Positions 1-13,998 are shown, counted from the stretch's first letter. The stretch: 64,000 nucleotides of DNA from Phlebiopsis flavidoalba (GCA_035772785.1 JAOCPU010000007.1:186001-250000), one strand, 5' to 3'. Numbers and translations are program-made. The notes: generated by a model from the sequence alone, not told the origin.

Positions 1-609
1 ACAATTCAGCACCCAGAAGCCGCCGTGTCTGTACGCACAGAGAAATAGCACCCATAGAGTGGCCGATGCCGACCAGCTTTCGTTTCGTGAAGTCGACGTC
101 AATGCCTGTTCCCAGGCCCGTGAGCAGCATATGAATGCTACGCGTGTACTCTTCCCATGAGACTATATTCGTATGGTCAGTGGAATTGTTTGGTTTTGGT
201 AAATGGAGCGACACAAAACATGTCGGAAGATACCCCCAAATCAGAAGATCCTCATTCAAGATTGCCGCGTCGCCGTGATTAGGGCAGTCGATGCTCCATG
301 CTTCGCGAATCTTGACGCCATTGCTCATGGCCTAGCAGCGTTATACAGGTCGTCTAATGTCGGCTCCCAATGCTCCTTGTGGAAACCGGTTCCGTGTGCG
401 CAGATGAGTGTGAGTAGCTATCGGGATCGGTGGAGCACTGCTCAGGATGCCAGTAGCGTTTCGCGGTGATCTACCAGATACATAGATTCATATCAATTAC
501 GGCAATGCCATTGAAAGAATTGCTGAAACCAACACTCACTTGAAAGGGGTACTTCGGCCGAGGATCGAAGACATAAAGACTCGTACTTCAAAGGACACGT
601 GTAAGGCAT
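1..609 (-). CDS. alpha/beta-hydrolase family protein (partial, C-terminus outside window)
   Basis: Reading leftwards from an ATG at 609, exon 1 encodes a short piece ending YVFDPRPKYPFQ. An intron with GTGAGT near 540 and TAG near 474 follows. The next exon contains LTLICAHGTGFHKEHWEP, the oxyanion-hole region (HGTG) of alpha/beta hydrolases, and then, after a frame change, SIDCPNHGDAA-like sequence. Between about 180 and 1 the frame reads SWEEYTRSIHMLL, then VGIGHSMGAISL. GHSMG is the nucleophile elbow with the catalytic serine. The catalytic acid and histidine would lie beyond position 1. Substrate cannot be inferred; fungal proteins of this layout are often annotated only as hydrolase. At least one frame change occurs inside exon 2. 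The family call is firm, the exact exon borders are not. Confidence 0.72.
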
Positions 610-1584
610 CGCGGTTTGACTGTCAGCTAGCGTGAAGATCTAGCAAGAATTCCGGGCAGCAATTCAAAGACGCTGTTTAAGTACTTTCGCGGTGGTCATC
701 TAGTGAGTCCGAGTCGGTGAAAACGTAAACGTGACATTGACATGTCTGAGAGGAGGCGACTCGGATAGAACGGTTACGGCTACTCAGAAACACCGAAGGC
801 CTTGCTCGCGTGTTTGACGCGCCGCTTGAGTAAGCGACAATGAGTCGCGTACCTTGCGCATTGCGCGATGTCCTTACGGCCCCCCGCGATGCTCTACAGT
901 AGCACAATTCTGGCTGATCAAGAGCCCTGCAAAATGACTGGCAGTATTACGATAACGTGAGCCCGAGGCTATCATAACATGCTCTCATTAATGGATCACG
1001 AGCATTACGAATGGTACTCATCAGGAGCTAAACTTGTTCCTCAGGCTGTAGGTGTGGAATGACTGGATGCAAAGTGCCATCCATGTCTCAAGCTAGTTCA
1101 ATGGCGCGCGATGCATGTGGCCAATTAGAGACCTTATGTGGAAGTTCGTGGGGAAGACATGATTTGATGCACTCAGTGCCGGAGCGACGGACATCAGCAC
1201 CTGTACCTCGTTCATTAACACGTCGGATAGTTCAGCATACCGCGGAAGTCTTGAGCATACATCTTCCTCCGACCAGATATCGAGAAGACAATCGACGAAG
1301 GCGGATAAGCCGAACATATTGCCAAGGATGAGTCGTGCGCATCACCTGGCTTAGCCAGTTTCCGATTCGTGGCGATGGGCCACAGCTGGTGAAAGCTCTT
1401 GGTGATGAGCGCATTCCATGTGTTTGTGTGTTCATCCCGTGCCAGACGCAGAGCGTGAAACCTTGTGATTTGCCTTGAATGCTTTGGTGAGGAATGGTTA
1501 TGCTGGAATGTATAACTAACATAGTGCTTAAAACGATCAGCGTGGTGGTGTCTGAAAAGACATATCTGCGTATTATAAACCTAG
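610..1584. other. unassigned stretch between hydrolase and Rrp9
   Basis: This should hold the promoter of the minus-strand hydrolase and the 3' end of Rrp9. Minus-strand readings between about 1460 and 1090 look mildly protein-like but match no family I recognise, and frames are short. No tRNA or repeat was seen. Confidence 0.4.
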
Positions 1585-3624
1585 CTACGACGTCCGCGGA
1601 TGCAACGCTACAATTAGTGCACCGTTCAACACACCCTCGCCCTTCTTCTGCACCCACCGACCTAGCCGCATTTCTTGACCAATGCCTGCGATCAAAAGCA
1701 TCGATTTCGCATTATTCGATCGTGCTGAGGGGGATAGTGCCGTCGGATGGAGAAGTCTCCTCCCGCTTCGCCCAGTGGAGAGTTGAGACGACGTCCTGTG
1801 GGCACGTAACAAACTGTATCGAGTTCACGACTCCTAGTGCTGGTATGTGTCCCACAAGTGAAAAGGATTTCAATTTTGAGTCGAGCTTCCATAGTCGAAT
1901 CTCTCCGTCCCATGATCCTAAGTAAGCGGTCCACTGAGTATCAACGATGTGAGTTGATGAGGAACACATACCCGAGGCGAACATATCCGAGTAACGTAGG
2001 CAGCCCAGCGCGGTCACCCCAACGCGGTTTCCGTACGATAGCCATGTCCTCCGTCTCAACATGCGACTCGTCCATGCCATTGCGCGAGGGCTTGGGTGAA
2101 GACGGGTTTCTTTTTCTGCGTGCTCCATAAGCTTATTGAGCTGTATAGTCATAGATGTTAATGCCATATTCAGGGAGAAATGAATGCCACGTACCGCTAT
2201 CACCACCACTTACGAAGGTGGTCTCATCAATCATCGCCCACAGCACTCTATGCTTCCCTCGATAAACTTCTCCGAAGACTTTCCTGGCTTCTTCGACTTC
2301 TTCTCCCCATCCGTCCACATCCATCTCGTCCTCCAAGCTGACTCCTTCCAATACGTCTTCCCACCCTGTCCTCCCACCGCCTCGGAATACCAATTGACTC
2401 TCCTCTGGTACCTTCCAAAACCTACGGTCTTGTCCCGTCCACCAACGCTAACAGCTGTTTCGCGCAAAAGGGAATCTAGATGTAGAACGGGTGCTTGGTG
2501 TCCGAAGAGCGTCTCGATATAGCCCATAACGGACAGATCATGTATCTTAATCGTCCGATCGAATGACCCACTGTATAGCTGCGTCGGAGTCGATACGGTC
2601 GTAGCGGCCTTCCGGAATGCAAGAGCCTAAGGCTTTGTTAGCCAAGTTAACTTCCCACAGGTGCAAAATGCCTCACCGATATGCTGTCTCTGTGTCCCCC
2701 AAAGCCCTTCACCCATTCGTCCTTCTCAACATTCCAAATGCCTATGAGGCGATCCTTCCCACCGCTCGCAAGTAGCTTGCCGTCAGGACTCAAAGCCAGC
2801 GTCCATATTTCGTCCGAATGACCAGGAAGCTCTGTAGCCGGCTCCGCTTTAGCTTTTCCTTTGCCCTTTCCGTTGTCTTTGCGGAGCTTGTAGAATGTAT
2901 GGCTTTACGCCCGGTGGTGAGGTCCCACTTGATGATACAACCGTCCTTTCCGGACGTATAAAGCCAGCGTGCGTCCTCCGAGGCGACAGCGGAAGTGGCA
3001 GAGAAACGGTGTCCTCTTGTCCGTAGCGTTGGCGGATTTGATAAATCGTACTATGAGTGTTAGTAGCGTGAGCAGATGTGTGCATGAGATGTAGTGAGCG
3101 ACGCACAGAGTCCGCGACAAAGAGATGGATCTTCCCCGCATGTTCAAGGACATCTTGTTTTAGTCTTGCCGAGATGAGCTCTCTGTCAATCTCGGCGGCA
3201 TCGAACTCGCCATCCGCTGGGGGGAAAATATGAGCTCATAGCCATGTCAATTGCATAATGGGCGCACCGAGTCCCAGTCCTTCCTTCACGTCCTCGAGAT
3301 ATATAACTTCGCCAGACGGAGCCTCTTCTCGGCGGGTGTCTCGTCTTCGTCCTCCTCAGCGCTTTCATACGCATTGGGGTCGACATCCGGCGCCCTAAGG
3401 TCCATGTCGTCCACATATGTGCCACCATCATCGTTCGTCTCGTCAGAGAGCTCCTCGTCTCTGGCATTGCGTTTCGACTTCGCGGGAGCGCTTCCTGCCT
3501 TCTTGCCCTTCCCGCCCTTGCCAGCGACGCGTGCAGGCTTTTTGGAGGTGGAGGGGCCTTCGCCCGCAGAGGCGGTGCGCTTGCGCTTGCGCGTTTTGTT
3601 GCTCTGGAAGAATGCGTCTGGCAT
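1585..3624 (-). CDS. RRP9: U3 snoRNP WD40 protein Rrp9 (U3-55K)
   Basis: Rrp9 is the WD40 subunit of the U3 box C/D snoRNP used for early 18S rRNA processing in the nucleolus. The start at 3624 gives MPDAFFQSNKTRKRKRT, followed by a basic/acidic low-complexity tail and the family element ETPAEKRLRLAKLY near 3300. Next come AEIDRELISARLKQDVLE (about 3190-3120), WLYTSGKDGCIIKWDLTTG (about 2980-2910), the WD blades SDEIWTLALSPDGKLLASGG and RLIGIWNVEKDEWVKGFGGH (2820-2690), SGSFDRTIKIHDL, TFVSGGDSGT (about 2210), GSWDGEIRLWKLD (about 1900) and the C-terminal LIAGIGQEMRLGRWVQKKGEG. Stop is at 1585. Introns lie near 3060-3110 and 2640-2690. Several frame changes occur inside exons, for example near 2400 and 2160, without loss of the conserved blades. 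Confidence 0.9.
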
Positions 3625-4101
3625 GGCGGAGAGGGTGCTCGGTATGAGCGAATGAGACCTTGCACGCTAGAAAATTTGGGATCGGCGCGCAGACGCGGTG
3701 ACCCTAACCTCAACGCGTATTTCTGGTTGCAAGCCTCCCAAATATAGTAAGTGTGTTTTCGCACGCCCATAGAACCCTGCACTCGGGACGGGTGTCCAGA
3801 GGGGTTGGAAGTCAGAAGGAGCCTCGAGGAACATCCGTTGCTTTTGCCATTTGCTCAGTACCTACACATTGACTACTTGCTACTTACATGTGCCCTACAA
3901 AGACGAGTCACTGTGCGCCATTTTGCGGCGAGCGACGGAGCAAATACGCGAGGCGCAAGCAATATAATCTGCCGCGTTACGGAGCATCGAGTCGGCAGCC
4001 CCCTCCCTCCTTCGGTCTCCCGTGCACCCCGCCCAGGCAGGCGTGTTCGAGCCAGGTCACAAGTGAGCGAAATCGCCGCAGTTTTGCATCACTATTCCAA
4101 A
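3625..4101. promoter_or_regulatory. divergent intergenic region between RRP9 and ALT
   Basis: These 477 bp separate two head-to-head genes and must contain both promoters. Open frames here are short and show no conserved motif. I could not pick out a convincing TATA box or named operator. Confidence 0.4.
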
Positions 4102-5827
<1,726 letters not shown>

Positions 5828-6169
5828 GACGTAGCCGGTTTACGTTTGTGCACCTTCTGTTGTCGCACTTAACTATCTTGCCGAGTTTCAGTGGATGCCT
5901 CACGCTTTGACCATACGACCCATTGCACGGCAAATATCTGACATAGGTAAGCGATACATTTGACCTAGCATACTAGAACACACGGAATACATGCGAACCA
6001 ATAGTTGGTTGAAGCGAGCCATAAAATAGAACGATAGAGAGACTCGGGCCTCGCTCATTTCGACGTCGAGAAAACAGGAAGTAACAAGGCTAGTCAGCGA
6101 AAAGAAGGAGAATAGATAAGAAAAGAAAGGGACGCAAGAAGACAAATATACACTTTCATTTGTTTTTAT
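5828..6169. other. convergent 3' intergenic region
   Basis: This lies between the converging ends of the aminotransferase and the copper-fist gene. The second half is AT-rich, including a T-rich run near 6155-6180, as expected for 3' ends. No coding motif was seen. Confidence 0.4.
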
Positions 6170-8243
6170 TTAAAATATCCGTGGACTGCCGTCTTCAATA
6201 TCGAACGGAGAGAACCAGAGTATTGTGCGACACTGGACGGCGGGTACGACGGGGGTATCGGGGAGTTGGACCCAGAATTGTGAGACGCAGATCTCGAAGT
6301 ACTGAGGTTTTGCATTCCGGAACAGCACGAACGAACGTTGCTGCTTCAGAGTGATGGAAGGCGGGCGTCGAGCCAACCGGGTCACGAGAAGACGAGCGGT
6401 GGGACTGCTGGCTGGAAGAAGAACGTGCGGAGCTCGAGGAAGCTCTGCTCAAAGGGACACCCTCGGAACGGGAGACGACGTGCTCGTGTCCCAGTCTTCG
6501 AAGGCGCCACGAAGGTCCAGAGCGTGATCGGACTCGAAGTTGACGGCGTTCTGATTCGACACAGAGGGGCCAGCGGTGGAGGGGACCAGCCTGAGGCGGG
6601 TAGCTAGGACCGGCGTCCCGACGTCCGCAGGCCCCCAAGGAGCCCGTTCGCCCGAGGTCGCGAATGTGATTGTCTTGCCGGTGCCCATCGACTTGTCCTC
6701 ATGAGTGCAAGTAGGGCAAGCGCATCCGCTACAGCACCGCAACAGTCCGTAGGACAGGCACACATGCCAGCCGGACACTTGCACTGGCCGCTGCAACATG
6801 TGCTCGGACCATCTTCTGGCGGGGAAGGGGCAGCTGGCTGGTTCTGAAGGTTCGACCACAGCGCGTACGTCTGCCACATTGAAGGGGGTCGAATGGCGGC
6901 TGAGACTGGGCCTGATTCTGTACTGGCTGCTGGTCAGGTGAATGATTGAAGAGCGATGGTACGGCGTGGGGGGTCGAGCTGAACGGGGATTGCCAGAAGA
7001 GAAGTCACTTGCGGCGATTGCCGGCGCAGCCAGTCGTCAAAAGCAGGGTTTGTTATCGAGCGCGGAAAGCAAGGCTTGTACAGTCCATGCAAGATGAGCA
7101 AGTCGACGGGTTATTGCACGACTCGAAACCTTGTTGTACTGCCGATGGCCCACGATGAATGACGCAGCCTGAGCACGAACAGTTGGAAGCCGCAGTCGCA
7201 GGTTACGGGGGGAGCGAGATAGCATCGGTTTGGGGACACAGCGGGAGGAACGGTCGCTAGCCAAGAGTTCATGTATGTTGAAAACTCGTCAGCGTTCCCG
7301 CGAGCAAATTGGGGTATCGCATGTGGTGGAAGGGTGGGGTACTGTTCGTTAGGTAGCGAGGGGGATTGTATGGCGAGCTCCGCGCCGACTTCGGCACCGT
7401 GTACGTACTCATAAGCGCGACTATAAGGAACTGAACTGTGTCGGGGAGTGATTGGTTGTGTAGCACCGGTGGGGTTTGAGACGGTGCGAGGAGGGGATGA
7501 GCGAGTGTGCGACTGGGGAGAGGGGCGAGGGAGGGACCGGTCGATTCCGGCCACTGTTCGCGCTCGGCAACAAGAGCGGCAGGGCTGGGCCATACGGGGC
7601 TGATCATTGTTTGGTGGGTTCCCCTCAGAACCAGCGCGCCCCTTGCCTTTCTTGGCGCGGTTCGTAGGGGCGCGAGGGGTAGTGCAGTTGCATTACGCCT
7701 GTAGACTTGCAGGTATACAAGTGTGGAACTCTGTGTGCGCATTAGTGATGTAGTTGGAACGGTTTCGCTGATTCGTGCTGACCACGCTCTGAGTCTGAAA
7801 GTCTCGGGGACAGCGGCTTCGACGCCGCCGACGCTCCCAGGGCGTTTGCATCAGGCAAGCCACTGGGCGGAACGCGGCGCGCTCGCCGGCACCTTCTTGC
7901 CTCCTAGCGAGAACAACCCAGAGCAAAACCTTACTATTCAGACTAGTCCAGAGGGCGATAGATGGTAAGACAATTCACCTTTCTTCGTGAGAGTGAACGT
8001 GCCGACGCACCTTTCGGGGGGACCAGTAACGGTTTCGACCTCCACTTCTTTCGTTTCGCACATGCATTTGACGTGAACTTGCTTCGTCTTTCTCAGTTCA
8101 CGACAGTGATCGCATTGTGTCACAGGTCGACCTTTCTTCTTGATCTCGTAGAGGGGGACGGTCGGTATGTTTGCAGTTGGACGACCGGTGCCCTTTAATG
8201 CAGGTTTCGCTGTGATAAGCACATAGTCCCGATTAGAATACAT
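6170..8243 (-). CDS. copper-fist transcription factor (Mac1/Ace1/GRISEA/Cuf1 type)
   Basis: Copper-fist proteins bind copper and DNA to control copper homeostasis genes in the nucleus. The minus strand starts near 8243 (MYSNRDYV) and, one frame over, reads ETCIKGHRSSNCKHTDRP, the first half of the zinc/copper-binding fist. It continues with LYEIKKKGRPVTQCDHCR and ELRKTKQVHVKCMCE (8180-8040). The KKGRP segment is the minor-groove AT-hook-like element. A long Pro/Ser-rich middle (about 7750-6950) follows. Near 6830-6690 lies a Cys cluster: CCSGQCKCPAGMCACPTDCC, then, after a frame change, CCSGCACPTCTHED. This is the C-terminal Cys-rich copper-sensing motif of the family. The exact C-terminus is unclear because frames diverge below 6640. 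Several in-exon frame changes are present, including one inside the fist itself near 8190. Confidence 0.87.
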
Positions 8244-9126
8244 TGAAGCGATTATGGTGAGCGTAAGGACGCGTACCAAGCGTATCTTCTTCTCGCCGAC
8301 TAAAAACCTGAGGGGCCCGGATGAGCGAAATGCGCAGTCTAACCCACACAAGGACGTACCATGGTGGGCAGTGTGGGGACAAAAGCTGGGCTGGACAGGG
8401 GAAGGGACACGTCCGAGTGCGTTGTAGGAGTTAAACTCCCGTGCACCCGCGACGCTCAAGCGTGCGTTATTGATACACGGGGAGAGCTGCGTATGAAAGG
8501 TGTTGGAGAACGAACATAGGGAAGAAAAAAAGGTGAGGGAAAGGACGAAATGCTTTAAGAGCGATAGATACCTATATAGTGTCCTCGTGCCCAGACGTTT
8601 ACCGTTTCAGTCCAAGTTATCCGGATTGGGGGGTAGGCTCCTACCTATAGCGTACAAACAGGGCCAAACAGGACGATTTCGTTCCGAATCAGGACACGTT
8701 GTCACTGGCCATCGTCCAAGTCGCGAAATTCCCGCAAGGCTCTTTGGGGACGGGCCAGTGCTGCCACACACCCATGCGACGGACTCGTCGTCAACTGATC
8801 CCTCTAGATAATACCCGAAGGGCAGCCGTTTTAGCTCGTGGTACAATGCCAAACTCTCACTAGGCTCCCCGGTGCGTGCCACTTTAGCGGTCTCGCGCTC
8901 TTTACGCTACTGTCCACTTTTGCATCCGTTCACTGATTTTTTTTTCGCGAGTAATCCTGGAGTTCGTATAGAACACGCCTCGTGGTATTCCAAAGTTTTT
9001 ATTCTATCATCTACGATCTTCTAATTGCTCTGCCTTAATTATTCCAGAACGTGGCGGGGTTGTTTGCCCTCGCCCTTCCCCGCCCTTCCCCCCCTTCCCC
9101 CTTCGCACCCATGACGATGGTGGCTA
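8244..9126. other. non-coding stretch upstream of the copper-fist gene
   Basis: Only short uninformative frames are present. The notable feature is a pyrimidine-rich tract at about 9061-9110 made of repeated CCCTTCCCC units. The copper-fist promoter should lie in the left part. Confidence 0.4.
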
Positions 9127-9647
9127 CTACTCACGCGAGCCTACGCGAGCATCTCTGACCCAGCTCTTGGGCGCCGCAAACTTTGCGACAAACTCATGTC
9201 CAGGATCTTCCTGCAGTCTCCACGGCTCACTCATCGTTCTGAACGCACCGGCAAGCTCTGGCCCCGATGCTTTGCTGCAGGTCGCCCCGCTTCCGCTCGG
9301 ACAAGTCAGCAACTGCATGGTGATTGACGGGTCCACCTCGTTGTGATGGTCACGTTGTGGATCATACCGTAAACCATCAAAGCCCGGAAGTGTGTCCAGG
9401 GCTGTCTCGGTATGGGATATCTGCCTACAAACGTGCCACGCCCAAGATAGGTCGCTGCGATAGCATGCTCACCTAGATGGTGTGGCAACTTGGCCCTTAT
9501 GACGGCGCTGTACACCTGGCCAGCGGTGAATTGCGGAGCCACCTCAGAATACCAACAGACACGTGCGTGCGCAGCATTTCTATTCCTCGACAACTGATTA
9601 TCTGCCTTGCACTTCTTCGGGTTCTCATGCACAACGTTAGCAGGCAC
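9127..9647 (-). CDS. unrecognised protein-coding fragment
   Basis: Two adjoining minus-strand frames look protein-like. The upstream one (9647-9306) contains FTAGQVYSAVIRAKLPHHLG and YLGRGTFVGRYPIPRQPW. The downstream one (9336-9127) contains MQLLTCPSGSG, MSEPWRLQEDPGHEFVAKFA and PKSWVRDA. They overlap and probably belong to one gene joined by an intron or frame slip near 9330. A further minus-strand frame at 10015-9707 may be an upstream exon. I do not recognise the family, so no function is given. Composition resembles the flanking genes rather than the repeats. Confidence 0.35.
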
Positions 9648-10456
9648 TTCTCAACACTGTCTAACTCCCAATGGTTCTACCCCGAGCTGGCCACGACATC
9701 GAACCATTAATACTCGCTGTGTTTCGTGGACTCTAGCGCATTATCGTAAGGACCCGCCCACCGATGTGGACTTGCCACAGTCCCGATGTAGCTACCGAAT
9801 CTTCGGCGCCTTATGAGCTCAGTGACGTCAGAAATTTGCAACTTAAATTGCACACGTGACAAGTCGTCTGTGCCGGCCCTCGGGCTGGCTGAGCTGCTCT
9901 CCCCTAAAATCTGAACGTTGAACGTTGAACGAAACTGTCGTGTAAATACATTGTCTGGTCGAGGCTTGAAGCTTTGAACAAGATGTTCGCTATACGCTCT
10001 CATTGCTGAATGCAAGATGTCGATTCGGGCATTTGCGTCGCATGTCTATTACTCACTTAACCTTAAGCTATATGCTATGGGGACGATATAACACCAACTA
10101 GTTGAGTTTGTGCGAGATGTAGCTGGCATCGCGCGAGTACTGACTGGCCCACGCGTATGCTGTGATGGCGCTCACCGCTTTGAAGTTTGAAGTCATGTGA
10201 CGGTGCGCGTTCCGCGGTGATGGGACGCTGAGAGAGCGAGAACGATCGAAAGTTCTTGGACATTCTCGTTCGCGAAAACCGTTTCCCGACCACCATCACA
10301 TATACGACAGCTTCTCCCGTTACAGACACCAACGAAGACACTCTCCTGCATCTTTTTGCCCTAGGATATACTCTGGCTTAACTTTTTCTTGCGCGACGAA
10401 ACGCGTTCCATCTGACCCCTGATCCTGTCACCTCTTATTCTGCTACCTGACCCACG
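9648..10456. other. unassigned stretch upstream of Hikeshi
   Basis: Minus-strand frames at 10015-9707 and 10341-10075 match nothing I know. The right end must contain the promoter of the plus-strand Hikeshi gene starting at 10457. Confidence 0.35.
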
Positions 10457-11263
10457 ATGTTCGGCTGCTGCGTCGCAGGACGGCTCCTTCAGACGAATCT
10501 CCAACAGCTAGATGAAACCCACGCAGCCTTTGAGCTGCCCTCGGGCAGAGACTACTCACAATCACATATGCGTCTTCCTCATTGGGCACTGGGTGCCGTT
10601 CCTCGACTCTGTTACACCGCGGATCACGTACTGACCGACATTTGACCCAGTGCCGTTCCCAGAGGGATTTGGTGCAGCAGTACACTTCTTCTGGCCAGGG
10701 AAGGGCTTCCAACTCCTAGGCATGTACGTCGGCTACCTTCTCATCCATTCACTACGCTTTTGCGCTGATCTGTTTCCCGCCACGGTGCGTATGCAGGCTC
10801 TCGAACGAAAAAGTCCCCGCCCCTGCGATCTTTCGCGTCTCTGCGGCTTTTCTTTCGGAACACTTCTAAAGCACAACATATGGGACGCTTGCACGCCGTG
10901 TTCAGCGGCGCGAGCACGCCTACCTAGCAGCGGACGTCACGCCCCATGGAGTCAAACAAGCCATGCCCTCGGATTTACTTTCTATCGAGCCCCTAGACTC
11001 CATTATGCAACAAATATCAAATCTTCCGTCCGCCGTTGCTCCGAAAAATAACGCTGTCGTCTTTAGACGCAACTCTGATGGCGGAACGGATTGTTAAACA
11101 CTTGTTCAACTCACCTATCTGGATTTGCTGGAGGTAGTGCCATTGGACAGACCCGACCGTTGCGATTCCTCTAGGGACGATCATACTGATGGTATGAATC
11201 GTGATTCGTTTTCCAAGGTCAAAAATAGCGGTGTCGGCTTCCTAGAGAGTCAGAGAATCGTAG
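10457..11263 (+). CDS. OPI10: Hikeshi / OPI10 family protein
   Basis: Hikeshi-type proteins carry Hsp70 into the nucleus under heat stress; the yeast relative is Opi10. The ATG at 10457 gives MFGCCVAGRLLQTNLQQLDE, then THAAFELP, matching the invariant family start. After one intron and a frame slip, NHICVFLIGHWVPFLDS-like sequence and VPFPEGFGAAVHFFWPGKGF with QLLGM appear (10650-10722). A GT-AG intron (about 10723-10797) follows, then LSNEKVPAPAIFRVSAAF, SIEPLDSIMQQISNLPSAVA (about 10980-11035), LDATLMAERIVKHLFN (11065-11110) and the C-terminal FSKVKNSGVGFLE (11210-11245). The stop is placed at 11261-11263 by analogy with the family end. The whole family length is present, with four or more frame changes. 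Confidence 0.85.
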
Positions 11264-13265
11264 TGGAGTCAAGAGATAGGGCATTAAAAAGGCTTTTTGG
11301 ACGGGCTCATGAAAGTTGGTACGACGCGAAGGTCCTTATGTTTTGGACCCTATTGATATGCTGACACCGATGACTGCTAGGTATTCAATTTCTGCATTGT
11401 ACTATTATAATCCTTGCAATTATGATTTGTCAGAAGGAGCTAGAACCTCGATCTGTAAAGAACTTTTGCATCGTGTCGGACCGATATGAGATGTAGGTGC
11501 GGAACACGTTATTTGCGGGGGAAGCGTAAATTTGATTAGATCCCTATTTTCCTTCGATGCTGCGTGATGGTCGTCGATGGCTTAGAAAAGTCCAAGACAC
11601 TTTCCCACTGTCTATCGAAAAGCCGCTCTTAACTTTCGCAACCAAGGTTGGGTAGGGTACGTTACACCCACCACGGCATTGAGCCATCGCCTAGTAACGA
11701 CGGTGAACGATACCCGCAAATGCCATTTCACAAGGGTGATTGTCGTCAGCATTCATTTAGGGTGTTCCCACCGAAAAGGCGAGTTGCGTGCATCTTTACG
11801 GGAACGGGACGTCGCTCAAGCATCGATTTATAGGTTTCGCCCCCCCGCCATCGCGTATCGCAGGCAGTCAGCGGGGGCACAGGCGTGTCATACGACCAGC
11901 ATTTACACGCCTGTCGGGGACCAGCAAGGAGAACCTCCGCGGTCCGAGTGCTCATACCGGACAAGTGTACATCTAACTATCGCCCCACGACGTCTGCATC
12001 CTTACTGAAGCAATAGGGCCATCGAAGGCACATGGCTTGGCGGCATCGATGCACACCGGTCGTACCCCACGGCCCGTAATCGCAGGGGGAGCCCATCCTT
12101 TCCGGGCACGTCCCCTCTCCCTACACCCACCCCGGATGCTCGTATACCGCACGAACTAGCGGTTCGAATGCCTGCTACTGTGTATCTACGCCAGGTTTCG
12201 TCGTGCCCAGTCTTCTCTCCGCTCCCCGAGGCCCCAGTCCCCTGCTTGTTGTGCTTGCTCCGATGCAGACCTCTGAACCTCCAGAACACAATCCCGTCTA
12301 GTTGTGCATTCACAGTTGTGTCAGGTGGCGCGTTCCGTGCTACGTTTCCCCGCTGCGCAAATTTGCCCATTCGCCATCGGGCCAGTGGTCTGATATTGTT
12401 GGGGCCATATCGTCCATCAGCCAAAATGCCTCAAGTTCCAGTCGTAGGCGCGAGTTTATTGGGGACGCCTGGCCAAGAGGACACTTTAAACTCAGGCTTG
12501 CGCTCGGACCTACGTTTTTTGCGAGATGTGTCCCCTCGCCTCCTGCTTACCATGCCCCCGCAGAGCAGTGCGCCGGTAATCGCGTGTGGCGCCGCTCACT
12601 GGTGAGTCCGTGTTGCAAATGTAAACCATCGTGCGTTTGGTTCTTTTCATCGTGCAGGGTGCAGACAACAAGGCCCATGGTACAGCAGGTCTGCACGTCC
12701 CTTCATAACGATGTAATGTCGGTGGATCCGCTCCAGTCACTGGAACACAGTTGAACGACATATTCGGCTTGAGGAAGGGCTTTGCCGCTTTCGCCCGCCA
12801 AGCTCGCGCCCCTGCGGATTCCCCTTGAAACGATCCTGTCGATGCTCTTCAACATCGTGGCGTGCATGCTTTCGTCTTGATCTGGGAGTTTTCAATTCAG
12901 TAATGAGCTGGTGAAAACTCCCCCGGTCAAACTCTGCGCTCGCGATAAGCCCTAGGCAATTGACGCCACGTGGCGTTACTTCAAGTTGGCTTCAACCCCT
13001 CTCAGGCTGTTGGATTCTACGGCGTTGCACCCTTGTGCCGGCCCTGTATGCGGAACGTCACTACTGCACTGATTCATTCAGGTGCATTCATAGGACCCAA
13101 GCTTCTCGCCCCCGATAAGCTCTCGACTTCGTCAAGGAGCGAATCGACCGCGATAGAGCGTAAGTCGACCGAAAGTCGGCCATATTACAGCGCTGCGGGT
13201 TTAGGTTGCCCGTTAGAGAGGGTCAGGGAGCAAGTAAGGTGTGGATCACCAGTAACACTTTTGTA
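11264..13265. other. gene-poor stretch left of the repeat region
   Basis: Two kilobases hold only overlapping short frames on both strands, the largest at 12168-12605 (+) and 12002-12424 (-), neither with a recognisable motif. A phrase resembling a tRNA T-loop near 12160 has no matching arms. No repeats shared with the array to the right were seen. Confidence 0.4.
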
Positions 13266-13365
13266 AATCAACCGGAGTAATGAAGCGTAAATCTACAGAA
13301 ATAAGTGTAAATCCACGGAAATAATGTAAATCCACGGCAATAGGGTATAAATCCATAGGCTCGTA
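13266..13365. repeat. minisatellite block 1 (20-21 bp unit)
   Basis: About four degenerate copies of a unit like GTGTAAATCCACAGAAATAA, with a core GTAAATCCAC, stand in direct orientation. This is the left edge of a dispersed array continuing at 13999-14240, 14928-15232 and 21856-22350. Confidence 0.8.
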
Positions 13366-13938
13366 CCCACCAGCCGTCACGGTAAGTGTCGTTTCTCCTC
13401 GCTGCGCGGGGGACTTCGAGAGAGGGAAATGAGAACTACCTACTGTATATGGAAGCTTATGTGAGATTTGATCTTATCAGCGGAGTTTGGGGGCGCTCGT
13501 CGAAAACGGGAGCACTTACCGTGACGGCTGGGTGGACTGGACACATTCTTGTCGACCGCCCGAGGTTTTCTGCAAAAAAAGTCATCGAGACCATTCGCTA
13601 TTAATAAGAAAGTTGCTCAAAGTGATGCCTGGATATATGATATTACAAAATTTTGGGGCTCTGGTCTCTCATTGCGCTGCTACAGCAGCATAGGTACAGC
13701 TGTCAGGCAGCTTTCAGACGGCAAAAACAACCCAAGTTAATCACATTCTCACACTACTAGAACCTGAGATCAACCACACAAGAGACTTAAATAATATATT
13801 CAAAGTAAACAAACAATGAGAAAACCATATACTTAGTGAGTGCCCCCCTTCTCTTGCGACGCCATGGCACGGCTCTCCCATGGTGAAAAATAAGCGCTTA
13901 CGAGAGGTCGACAAGAACCTGTCCAGCCCGCCCAGCCG
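13366..13938. repeat. inverted repeats interrupting the minisatellite
   Basis: The block splits the minisatellite. A 22-23 bp arm at 13366-13388 (CCCACCAGCCGTCACGGTAA...) is matched in inverted orientation at 13513-13535 with one extra base. Overlapping the second arm, 13525-13557 pairs in inverted orientation with 13906-13938 at 29 of 33 positions; the mismatches are mostly transitions. This is foldback DNA or remains of small inverted-repeat elements. No clear target duplication was found at the outer edges, and the contained short frames show no motif. Confidence 0.6.
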
Positions 13939-13998
13939 CTCCTACGGAGCCAGCCTCGGCACAGGCGGAGTTGGAAAGCGGCTGGGGAATTCCGAGGC

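Noticed and set aside
12150..12180. Possible tRNA, phrase GGTTCGAATGCC
   Set aside because: No matching acceptor, D or anticodon arm could be formed around it.
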